Below, in pieces: positions 54,431-64,000 of a stretch of 64,000 nt of DNA (the stretch's first letter is position 1; the number at the start of each line of letters is the position of its first letter). Origin of the DNA: Acholoe squamosa (Eukaryota; Annelida; Polychaeta; Phyllodocida; Polynoidae); assembly GCA_949317995.1 (NCBI GenBank), contig OX439039.1, forward strand, positions 53,992,785-54,056,784, in the 5' to 3' direction. The translations under genes were made by a program, and so were the position numbers. Below the pieces are notes generated by a model, which saw only the letters and a program-made list of their open reading frames with translations, was not told the DNA's origin and searched no databases.

Positions 54431-55120
54431 GTAGCACAACCATTGTGGATGGGGCATTTGAAGAGGATTTATGGACTGACACAGACTCACTTACTAAGGC
54501 AATATATTCTAAACCTTGTAAACCAGTAAAGCAACATCCTTCATGTGGAATGTTGAAGAAATGTCTTGCCAAATTTGCAGATAGGTCTGTATTTGTTGCC
54601 GAATTCCCATAATTACAAGATGTTGCCTGTTGCCATGAACCAACAAGCAACATAGCAAACCATACCACAAGGATACATCTAAGAGTGGTTCATCATTACT
54701 GCTCTAACTTGGCTTATGTAAGTGATAATGGAGGCAGGCTTGAAGAAATAAAATTCATTAAATATATTTGTTATATGAGATAACAAAAATAGCAAGATTT
54801 CATTTATACAAGTGACATAGATTGAATTGTGTAAAACATGAAAATATGTGAATGAAATAGTAATAAAATAGAATACGACATCACAGAATATTAGAGTGTG
54901 AAACATAATGAAATAGGTGTGGGTGGGCGAATCAAGATCCGTAAAGCACTTTACGGACATCGCTATCCCCACAGTGAACTTGAAGAGCATGCCGCTAATA
55001 CCAGTAAGGCCATTCCTTATTATTATTATCCCCGCAATTTTTATGCACCGTGGTATACATACATCAGTGTACATCATAATTGCTTATCTCTCAGTACCCA
55101 GCAGAACCAGTGGCTCTGAC
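54431..55120. other. Spacer between two similar hairpins
   Basis: No recognised gene. A 132-codon minus-strand frame (54679-55077) is rich in hydrophobic residues but has no motif I can place. Confidence 0.35.
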
Positions 55121-55150
55121 CTGGAATGTAAGTAGGCCCCTACATTCCAG
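55121..55150. repeat. Hairpin, 10-bp arms
   Basis: CTGGAATGTA and TACATTCCAG around a 10-nt loop, the same geometry as 54401-54430. Confidence 0.6.
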
Positions 55151-55545
55151 TTGTTTACCATCTACCAACCTATAATGAACGCTGGCATGCCTGGAGGGTG
55201 TTACACAAAGGGGAAATGGTAGTTTTGTCTAAGAGGTGCTTCAACTGCAACAGTCTCTATCTTTTCAGCCCTGCCTTTTTACTGTGTTTACAGAGGCGCT
55301 CATGTCAGTCAGGTTAAAGTACCTTTTAATAAAGATGATAGCTTCTCAAAGCAAGAGCACTAAATATAGAGTCACACAGTAAGGTGCCTGCTTGCCCAAT
55401 ACACACTCTTTTTAAACAAGGCAGGTGGCTTGTCAATATAACATATTGAGTTCAAGATGAATGGCGATGCAGAGCATGACTTTTTTAGGTGAAAGGGTAC
55501 CTACTTAGTGTTCTCTTTAGCTTATGGGCAACAGCCTCCTGTATA

Positions 55546-55605
55546 CTATGGAGCGGATACAGCCTAAAAGGCTGTGGAAGTGAGCAATTGCAGATTGCAT
55601 TGCAA
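55546..55605. repeat. Dispersed GAGCGGATA...AAGTGAGCA repeat, copy 1
   Basis: GAGCGGATACAGCCTAAAAG followed by GTGGAAGTGAGCA resembles 59996-60040 (CAGCGGATATGGTCTAAAAG, then CTGAAAGTGAGCA). Confidence 0.45.
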
Positions 55606-55610
55606 ATATG

Positions 55611-55665
55611 CACCTTCCCATTTAGGGACACCTTCCCATTTATGGGGCACCTTCCCATTTAGGGC
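55611..55665. repeat. Triple CACCTTCCCATTTAGGG repeat
   Basis: Three near-identical copies, 18-22 bp each, in tandem. Confidence 0.75.
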
Positions 55666-55669
55666 TGCA

Positions 55670-57450
55670 TGATAGTGATCCATGCTGTGAACATGTAAGG
55701 GGCAACACCCCTCAAGAGTGCTATTCAAAAAGGCATGATACCTAAAAGACTTATATTATAAGTAGAGTGTTACATCGAAAATCAAATCATTGCCATGGTT
55801 AATATCTAAATAGTGGATGTTGTAGAAAACAATTGTAGAAATCTAATGCTAAAAACAGAATGATAATATTTCTACTGGTAAACATTATGAGAGCTGTTGA
55901 AAGTTGAAAACCCCATGGTGTTCATATTCAAGTATCTCAAAATCTATCATAAATAACGCTGTAATTTCTTCACAATAGATTAGCATGATTCGGTATCTTT
56001 CAATATATATCTTTTAAACATAATAAGGTTGTGGATTTATTAAAACATTATGACTATAAGTGGGCTTTGATTCGGCAGAAGACATGAATAGATATAGAAA
56101 AATCAATATCTTCAATATCTTAATTATAAAGGGTCAACATTTATGAAATTACTTAATTTTCCCTATGCTGGGAACGATTATTAGATAGATTTTGACTGGA
56201 GACTGAACTACAAATACAATCTTAAATGTTCAAACGGGTCAATATACCCTTATATGCATAGAAAACCCCCTATCAATTTTGTTATTGTGGCATTTATAGT
56301 ATTCTGCCAAAATGGCATTGTTTAAAGTGGTCTATAATGCTCCCATTGAGTCTACATGGTGCCATGCACTGCCTACTTACGCAGATCTAAAACTAAGGTC
56401 TCCCAACATTTCAAAAGACTCTAATGACAGGATATTAAGTGATCAATATAGGATATATATCATAGTTAGATGCGCTTATTCATTGGCTTTAATTCAATAC
56501 TTGGTTCGTCACAGTGTTGGATAATAACGTTTTGAGCAGCTTACATGTAGCATCATGTCCAGATTCTACAGGTATCTGTTTGCGGGACACACGTTTGGCG
56601 GCCCATTATAACACCCTCCCTATATATAAATCGCATACAAAAAAACTATAAGGAGGCTTCCTTTTGTACAGCCCAAGCATTTATCATCATATTCTGTCGG
56701 GTTGTGTCGTGTATATTATACTGTTATGACCTGCTTGGTGTTTTCAATCTTCACCACTATATGCGCTATGACAGTGGTATCCCCTTTCTTCTTTTTAAAA
56801 CTAACCATGGATCTGCTTTAATAAGAGGTAGGCCAATGTGATACTGTTGGTCTGTTTCATGTCTTTATAACCTCACAGAAGCTACTACCCATAATACAGA
56901 GGGCTCATTCATGTGAATGAGGCATAGTGGTTTATGACCCTTAATCCACTTGGCCTCTCACGCGAATGAGCCATAGAAATCCTATATAAAATGAACCTAT
57001 AAAATCTGGTCTAGTGGACTATGGTTATTAGTGATTGTAAATGTTAGAGGATGCGGCCTCAAAAAGAAATCTTTTCCCGATTAATCTGGGCAGATTATAT
57101 CCAGATAGACGACACTGTGTTGGACCTAAATGGGATCATTAACAAGCAGTGTGTGAGATGGTGGTGAGATTAGGGACAGAGGACCTGGATCAACCTAGTC
57201 TTTGCACACATTCCCTCTACTGTTCCTGCGCTATCAAATCTCTGCCATAACCGTCTATAGCCTCTAGGGTGTGGTTCGATGGGGTAGGTAAGAGAAGGAG
57301 AGATGCAAGGTAGAAAAGTTTTGCATGTTGAGGGAGCTATTCATTTATCTGGACATCTCAATGTACAGATGTATGCAATCTCAGGTATGCTTGAGTTGTC
57401 AAAACATTTTTGTCAACTAAATCAAGCTGATTGTTCGGAGGTCATTTCGA
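55670..57450. other. Intergenic, nothing recognised
   Basis: No coding frame with a domain, no RNA gene and no repeat boundary identified. Confidence 0.45.
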
Positions 57451-57521
57451 CTTCTCTGTCTCTGTCTGTCTCTCCGTCTCTGTCTCTATCTGTGTGTCTG
57501 TCTGTCTGTCTGTCTGTCCCT

Positions 57522-57569
<48 letters not shown>

Positions 57570-57572
57570 TTC
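57451..57572. repeat. TCTG/TC microsatellite
   Basis: Compound simple repeat: TCTCTG units, then a TCTG run, a CCCTCCCCCCCC tract and a TC run. Confidence 0.9.
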
Positions 57573-59505
57573 CCTATGTCCCCTATTGATTCTATGAAAT
57601 GATGATGTGTCTGTCTCTGTCCTACAAAGATCTGTGCATTCCATGTCTATTTTAAGAACTGCCTATATCTAATGTAAATTTTAGGAAATCGCCCCTGTCA
57701 CTAATATCCATTTCCCATATCGCATTAGAGAAATGCCCCTGTCACCATGTTTAATTTAGCTGCCTAGACCCATGTTGCAGGCAAATAAAAACAGGACGAT
57801 GACCAACGTTAAGCAACCATATTTCAACATTTATTAAACAGTTTGTGCCTAATGGTCTTAGATACCCATGACCCCCCCCCATCTCTGACAGTAACAGGCA
57901 GAATAGGGCAAAGTTACATACAAGTGCCCAGAGAGTACATGGATTTGGTTGCTAGCTGGGAGTCAGAGTAAAACAGAATTCCTGCATATCATCTGTGTCT
58001 AGTCCATTCAGTAACGCCAGATAGCAGACGGTAATTCAAATCAGGGATAGGATTGCTGGGGCCTTTTTACTGTTTTGAAAATGAAGATTCTATATAATCC
58101 TTAGATGTCTCAAGATTGTAAAACCTTTCTAAATGGATTCCTGTTTGACACTCTTTAGAGAATTCTAAACAGAGCAATGGTTTATGCAAAAGAGAGATGG
58201 ATTACAAAAGATTATTTAAAATAATCTAGAACCTCAAATAATCTGTGACATGTACTGGGAGAAGGGTGCTTAGGTCCCCTACACTAAGCCGCCTTTTAGC
58301 TGATCATGTCACATCTAGAAGTTTTCTTTGAGAATTTTGGTGCAACGAAATTTGTGCCAAATTGTATATAATTGATGGGGATATACCCCTGTGAGGTTAT
58401 AAAAGGAAGGGAATTCCCTGGTCATGTGATCTTTGTAGGATTATCTTTCAGAATACCTAAAGTTTATAACGATTATTCTTTTTCAAATTGCATTAGAAAA
58501 TTAATTACAATGAAAAATAGTTTGCCTCAAATTTAAGATAGCATTGAAATTATAAGTAGAGAGTGTAGGAAGAGGATGCATTCAATTTTTGTGAGTTCAA
58601 CCCCGTAAAATGGTTTCAATCTTTTTACAATATGAATCAACTTTAAACTTCCTTAAGATGATTCATACAAGATTTCAAGCAAAAGTATGGAATGATCTTT
58701 TTAGGTCTTACCAAATCCCCCTTAAGAAATAGATTTTTTGCCAACAAAAATACTTTAAGATAATCTTTACCTGTAACGGAAATCCAAAGATTATCTTGAA
58801 AGCTGCTTTAGAAAAAGCCAAAATTCGGAGATGGTTTGATCATTTTACAAAATCTTTGGGTCTAAAGGATAGAATGTTTTATTCTCTTGCAAACCCTTTG
58901 AGAAACAGAAATTGTAAACGAGTTTGTTTACAATTCCCGTTTCCAATACAGCAAAAGGCGCCTGGTCATTTACCCCAGCCACCCACTGAATGGACTATTT
59001 TGGCCACATTCCGATGCCACTCTAAGAACCTCTGACAAAATTACAGAAATAACTTTTGAGCGCTAATCTTGCACAGTGAATCTAGCAATTATCTCTTCTT
59101 TTTTTTTGTTTTGATTGCTATACATCTGAGGACACCAAATCACTTTGCTAAGCAGGTATTAGCAGGCCTACATGAATATTCATTTGTGGAGAGGTGCTAT
59201 GCTGTGGGTGTAGCGCCTCAGGAACAGAGGCCAAGAATGCTTTCGGAAAGCCCACTGGATTAGAAATCAACTAATGGACACGTGTTTTCAATGACTGCTA
59301 TCAAAGGCATTGGATCATGTTAGTCGACCACATTTGGCAGAGCTAAATAGAACTTTGGTAAATCTGCGTAAATGGGGAAACGCACTCCTGCACAAATGGC
59401 ACTCAGAGAACAGACATTTTAGACGCAGCCTCTTTATAAATATCAAAACCTCCAACATCAACCATCTATCTAATTTCCACTGCATAGGGGTGCAGATATG
59501 TGATT
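57573..59505. other. Intergenic, nothing recognised
   Basis: AT-rich. Inverted GATTATTTAAAATAATC-type motifs around 58205-58245 may mark a decayed MITE. Confidence 0.4.
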
Positions 59506-59507
59506 TG

Positions 59508-59615
59508 TTTTGTTTGTTGTTTGTTGTTGTTGTTTTGATGTTTTTGGGTGGTTGTGTTTTTTGTTGTTGTTTTTGTTGTTGTTGTTTTTGGGTGTGTTTT
59601 TTGTGTTGTTGTTTT
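59508..59615. repeat. TTG-rich simple repeat
   Basis: GTTGTTGTTTT-type low-complexity tract. Confidence 0.85.
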
Positions 59616-59995
59616 TCTGCATTGCTTGATCACTTTGTTGATTCTAAAAATCTGAGGTCATTTTAAACGTGTATAATAGAAGGCATTCAATCAGCATCCT
59701 TACCAACACATTAAAGGGACATCCCCTCGGTCCTCTCACAGAGGAGCCCATAAGGTCTGCTATACATGCCATGGGCTATTTGTCTGCCATCTCACAGCTA
59801 AAAATATTTTTCTTGATTGGAGAAAATAAGATAAATTATCTTACGTGGCGGACAAAATTACCAGTTTAAAAATAAAAAATAAAATCTTAAATCTGGTAGT
59901 TTTGTCTATCAGGTAAGATTATCTAAGGTTGTAAGAAAATTATTTTTGGATGTGCTATATCAAACATTTTAGTACACCGGCAGTCTAATGCACTA

Positions 59996-60045
59996 AGCAG
60001 CGGATATGGTCTAAAAGCCCCTGAAAGTGAGCAGTGGAAATTCAT
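59996..60045. repeat. Dispersed GAGCGGATA...AAGTGAGCA repeat, copy 2
   Basis: Pairs with 55546-55605; boundaries are not clear. Confidence 0.45.
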
Positions 60046-60555
60046 GGTAAATGTTCACTGTCCCATGAGACATTGCATGTTGGTGAAACAGGGTAATTAT
60101 TGGTGTATGTCTCTGTACTGAATAATGCATGCTCGGTGTAATTGAATTCATACTGATAGTGTAAAAAAGCCACTGTGACATTATTTCAATTTGTAAAAAC
60201 ATGCAAGCCTACATCAAAGGACATCGTTGGTATTTGTGTGTATATGACATGATAGGTTGATGCGGAAAATATGGATCATGCACTGTAAAATAGGTGTTTA
60301 TGGTTTATAGATGCACTTTAATGCTTAACATTTTCTTGTCCCCCTTTTGAACACATTTTATAAATGTTAACATGTTTAGCCTTATAATATGATTAGCCTT
60401 TGTGCTTCCATGCGATAAGGTGTCTTTAATTTTGTAAAGTGCCTAATCATCACATCTATTATCCACAATAGGAAGTCACCCTATGTAGTGTACAACAGAA
60501 TGACTGATTGAGGATATTCTTGGACTATAGAGTAAAGGTGTCTTTGAATAGCATT
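60046..60555. other. Intergenic, nothing recognised
   Basis: Lies downstream of the LINE 3' end; no gene seen. Confidence 0.4.
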
Positions 60556-60882
60556 ACTCTTTGATTGATTGATTAATTGATTTATTAACATACTCGTCCC
60601 AAAGGGACGTTTTTCCGCAGCCAATCACGGTTAACAGTGTAGAGGCTGTAGTGAAGTCAAGAGAAACACTAGTTGGAATTTCAGGGACAGATATAAACAA
60701 TATCAATTAGACAATCTTATGAAAGATGACAAAACAAAGTTGAATTAGATTAGAATGATGACTCAACACGATAATTATATTAGGCTGCACATCAATGTGT
60801 TTGGTAAAGATAGACAATAGATTCCAGGGGGATGCCAAGTTAGGCAATTATATTGCCCTATATATATAGTACAGATTATAAG

Positions 60883-61341
60883 TTATCCCTTTAACAGATG
60901 CTTGATTGCGGTATTAAACCGTGCCTTGTTTGGTAGGCGCTGTATTTTGGCACTGAGCATGTCCCATAGTTCTACACCTCTATAATAGGGAGACTTTTGG
61001 TAGAAGGTAGTTCTAGCATGTCTTTTTACAAAATTCATTTCACGATCCCCTCTGGTTCTTATGTTGTTAATTGTTACTACATCTCCATTGTGAGCTTTTT
61101 TCCACATAATATTAAGCAGTTGTATTTTTCTTCTACGTTCTGGCTTGTCTACTGAGCAGTTTGTATGTAATTCATCAATACTAATAACTCTGACACACCG
61201 TTTTAAGCAGGTTCTTAACGCTGAGTTTTGCATTCTTTGAAGCTTAGCTAGTTCAGTTGCATAGCCGGTGTAAAACGAGCAATAATCAATAACTGGGCTA
61301 ATCATGGTTTTATAAATTAATATGCTCACTTCCTCGGTCAT
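60883..61341 (-). pseudogene. LINE ORF2 C-terminal region
   Basis: 152 codons from the first Met; the same frame is open upstream to about 61508, at the MITE edge, where it reads NTYLGVEIDSKLSVTPYI, the usual thumb-side YLG motif. Later parts include SPVIDYCSF, LAKLQRMQNSALR, and a terminal YRGVELWDML with FNTAIKHLLKG. This is the conserved end of Jockey/CR1/L2-type ORF2 proteins. Confidence 0.8.
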
Positions 61342-61508
61342 TGAATTGCAGAGTTTGCTTAATTTATACAGTTTGTTACCAATTGATTTCTTTATCTTAT
61401 TAATGTAAGGTGTGACACTTAGCTTAGAGTCAATCTCAACACCTAAGTATGTATTAGAACTACAGGTGGGCAGAGGTGAGTTCCCAAAATGTAACTCAGG
61501 GTCTCTGA

Positions 61509-61816
61509 TACACTGAAAACATGGAAGATCCGAAACTAGTCAGCGGTGACCACTTTAGGTCCTCAAGTTGACGATACCTAAAACTACAACTTTAGGTAGT
61601 CAAAATGACGACTTTAGGTCGTCAGGATGACGACCTGAGTCGTCAATATGAAGACTAAGTACTGTCAGTATTGTCATCCTGACGACTCAGGTCGTAAGGA
61701 TGACGACCTAAAGTCGTCATTTTGACTACCTAAAGCTGTAGTTTTAGGTATCGTCGACTTGAGGACCTAAAGTGGTCACCACTGACTAGTTTCAGATCTC
61801 CCATGTTTTCAGTGTA
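61509..61816. mobile_element. Foldback MITE with TA target, inserted in the LINE
   Basis: 308 bp, with TA at each edge and terminal CACTGAAAACATGG / CCATGTTTTCAGTG. The arms are about 130-145 bp long and contain repeated GACGACTTTAGGTCGTC-type motifs. LINE ORF2 similarity resumes on both sides, so the insertion point in the LINE is exact. Confidence 0.85.
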
Positions 61817-62145
61817 TTTTTTAAATTGTGACCTGAGCCAATATGCATACACATTGTTTTACTATGATTAACAGTCATATAATTATCATTACACCAGTCA
61901 TTTAAGTGGTCCAGATCATTCTGTAGCAAGGCAACAACTTCGTCTTGGGTAGGAGCCCCAACATAGAGGACAATATCATCAGCGTACATTGCATATTTAC
62001 AGTTTTGTAATTTTTCTGCTAGGTCATTTATAAATAGAACAAATAGCAGAGGACCTAAAATCGAGCCCTGGGGTACTCCAAAACCTACATTTTGTTCAGC
62101 TGATTTGTGTCTGTTCGCTATCGCTTCATGTGATCTGTGAGCCAA
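61817..62145 (-). pseudogene. LINE reverse transcriptase, palm region
   Basis: The open frame shows GVPQGSILGPLLFVLFINDL and the catalytic MYADDIVLY, then LNDWCNDNYMTVNHSKT. These are blocks 4-6 of non-LTR RT. The enzyme would copy its RNA at a nicked target site. Confidence 0.85.
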
Positions 62146-62169
62146 ATAGTCTATTAACCATTTAGTTTT

Positions 62170-62390
62170 CCATGTATATTTAGATTACAAATTTTCCTTT
62201 TTAAGGTCACATGATGAACGCTGTTGAATGCCTTGCAGTAATCTATAAAACAAGCCGCAGTGATAAGGCCATCATCAATGTTATCATGTAAGTCCTTGAT
62301 AACATGGAAGACTGCATCACTCGTACCTCATCCGGGACGGAACCCAAATTGGTTGTCACATAATATTTTATTCTCTTCCAAATAAATAAT
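62170..62390 (-). pseudogene. LINE reverse transcriptase, fingers region
   Basis: Another frame upstream reads LCDNQFGFRPG, a short gap, TSDAVFHVIKDL and FIDYCKAFNSVHH (blocks 2-3). A stop codon follows GFRPG and the frame differs from the palm region, so the LINE is dead. Confidence 0.75.
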
Positions 62391-62400
62391 ACAGGATGTA

Positions 62401-64000
62401 AGTGACTAATTCAAAATTTTGAATTGCTGTTCTGATTTTCTTTCCTGTAAAAATCTCCAATAATTATTCACAAAGGACATTTAAGATTTCTTATCGAAAT
62501 CTCATTCACAGATTTACAGATCTGCCACTGGAACCTTTAGCAAAATGGTAACATGTCTGGGTTTGAAAATGATGTGATAATTGCGATAACGCCTACGAGT
62601 AGGTGGAAGTTTTAGTGGTGTATAGTAGAATTTCATTACAAAAGATTATGATGCTCAGAAGCATTTAAAACCTCTGCCATGACCAGCTTTTTCCTTTTAA
62701 AAGCCTTTTTTGTGATCAGTTCAATGAACCTAATTGACCCTGTATCTGTCTATCGTCTATCTTCACAATCCTGTCACATAGTAGGTCATTGACATCACAC
62801 TCCAGACTGTACTTTGTACATAATATTTTGAAATGCAAAAATTTATATATTTTAAATCTGCTTTCCCAAATAACGCGCCCACAATCATGAGCTCTGCTCA
62901 CAGCACAAACTTTTAGTGTTTAGTAATTGGACATTACAACAGCCTAAACATTTTCCATTCAGATCATTTTCAATTGGATTCAATCATTCAAAGGTAATTA
63001 AATTCAAACAAAGACATTCAAATGTAGGTTGAGCCCACACCATGGATTTGGGTCATTATTAGTTATCATCTAATTAAACACTTAATTTGGATGGCTAGGT
63101 GATGCCCCGCATTGTGGAAGTAAGAGGTCTAGTGACACAATAGAGGCTTTGAAACCAGAAAGTTCTGGCCTTAAAAGGGCATGTTTGGTCAGAGATGCAA
63201 GTAAGCAAAGTGAATGTATTGTTCCCTGATGAGCAGAGATTGGCAGAATTCCTGCCCGTGTCTGTTACATGGGTCAGTGTCAGAATAAGTGTACAAAACC
63301 TAGAAAACCACAGTTTTTGGCCTTTATGCAGCCATAGAATAAATTATGCTTATCCAATCTTGTCTTCCATGGTCTCATCTTACAGAAGACATTCTAGCCT
63401 TTCAGAAAAATATCCATTTTTGTCTGTCGGGTAAAAATTCTTTGAGTTAAGGTGACCCAAAGTCCCAAAATTACTAAAAATTCTGGGATTTTTTTGCAGT
63501 TTATGTCATTTTGCACATGTCCTATTGTCCACTCAAAGACTAGAAACCCATCCAAAATTACCTGTGGTATTAGGCATATATTAGGCCTACACTATTTATG
63601 TCAGTTTAGGTGGATGTTGATTGAGAATTTTTTACTATGGTCACTCATGTGTGGAATTTTACTCTTTGAGGCGTCTGTGACAATAACTCTTAGGTATGAA
63701 TAACTTTGATGAAAACAGTATAGCTTGGATTGAAATGTGCAGATATGATGTGCCCCATTTATTTTAGGGCATTTGCTACATGTTCTGTTGATTTTATTCA
63801 AGAGTTGGTGGGTCTAAAATTGTGTTTGACCTAAAATTGCCTCAAATTGCTCCAGAAATTCCTACCTGTACATGAAATGAGGGTATTCAATTGACTTTTC
63901 TGTGGTTGATATGATGTTTTTTACTCCTCTTCATCAATTGTGTGTGTTATAATTAAAATCCCATTACTTATTTGGCCACAACAAGCACCAAAGCGCAGAA
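62401..64000. other. Intergenic, nothing recognised
   Basis: AT-rich; only short frames, none with a recognisable domain. Confidence 0.45.

Larger units (their letters stand above)
60561..62400 (-). mobile_element. 5'-truncated LINE (CR1/L2/Jockey-like)
   Basis: On the minus strand the segment runs from RT sequence (about 62400) to a 3' end of TTGA-type short repeats (60561-60590), preceded by a small hairpin CGTCCCTTTGGGACG. A 5' truncation and a microsatellite-like 3' tail are typical of non-LTR elements. RT motifs and the C-terminal part are readable. The first RT piece (about 62170-62390) is in a different frame from the next, and a MITE interrupts the ORF. No host gene overlaps. Confidence 0.8.

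Noticed and set aside
57303-57602. 99-codon frame rich in Ser-Leu and Cys-Leu-Ser-Val repeats
   Set aside because: It is a translation of the TCTG/TC microsatellite.
59310-59666. 118-codon frame with a Cys/Val/Phe-rich tail
   Set aside because: The tail is the translated TTG-rich simple repeat; the rest has no domain.
1-64000. tRNA and rRNA genes
   Set aside because: No complete cloverleaf-like A box/B box pair or rRNA-like conserved sequence was seen by eye; only the tRNA-like fragment near 19517-19600 stood out.

Overview
The window looks like a repeat-rich piece of a metazoan nuclear genome, most probably a marine invertebrate. The reasons are a spliced host gene with short introns (150-660 bp), no bacterial gene packing, and a dense mix of Ty3/gypsy elements (one with an F-type envelope), a LINE, piggyBac-like and pogo-like DNA transposons and many foldback MITEs. 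I cannot name the species from sequence alone.

Layout. 1-9 kb: no convincing host gene. It holds a degenerate TGTGGACA array in two inverted copies (about 860-1030 and 6985-7510), a piggyBac-like element with TTAA target sites (2534-4618) carrying a nested TA-flanked MITE, a perfect 52-bp palindrome at 5251-5302 and a possible hAT-like MITE. 9.2-17.9 kb: a broken plus-strand Ty3/gypsy element (9841-17880) with remnants of gag, protease and integrase, an unusual downstream coding region of unknown function with Cys/His finger-like motifs, and two copies of a 0.6-kb repeat, one beside it and one inside it. 18-28 kb: a decayed pogo-like transposase, a trace of another Ty3/gypsy RT, a large field of GT/CA-rich degenerate repeats, and a solo LTR (25110-25779) of the family found in the next block.

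29.1-45.9 kb: a 16.7-kb minus-strand Ty3/gypsy endogenous retrovirus-like element with two LTRs about 1% different from each other. Reading from its 5' end it carries a Pro/Ser/Thr-rich ORF, Gag, protease, RT/RNase H, integrase, a small ORF, an envelope of the baculovirus-F/errantivirus type, and two further 3' ORFs. One of those has basic, Cys/His-rich and acidic blocks. Part of the 3' region also looks like a small plus-strand (antisense) spliced unit. A foldback element sits in pol. The element is young but interrupted, and is described as a fossil.

47.6-51.4 kb: the one clear host gene, a six-coding-exon otopetrin-family proton channel on the minus strand. All splice phases agree, and it predicts 637 aa with twelve membrane segments. 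51.6-64 kb: LINE relics, minisatellite-like repeats, simple repeats, and a 5'-truncated LINE (60561-62400, minus) whose reverse transcriptase frame is interrupted by a 308-bp TA-flanked foldback MITE. No tRNA, rRNA or CRISPR array was seen.
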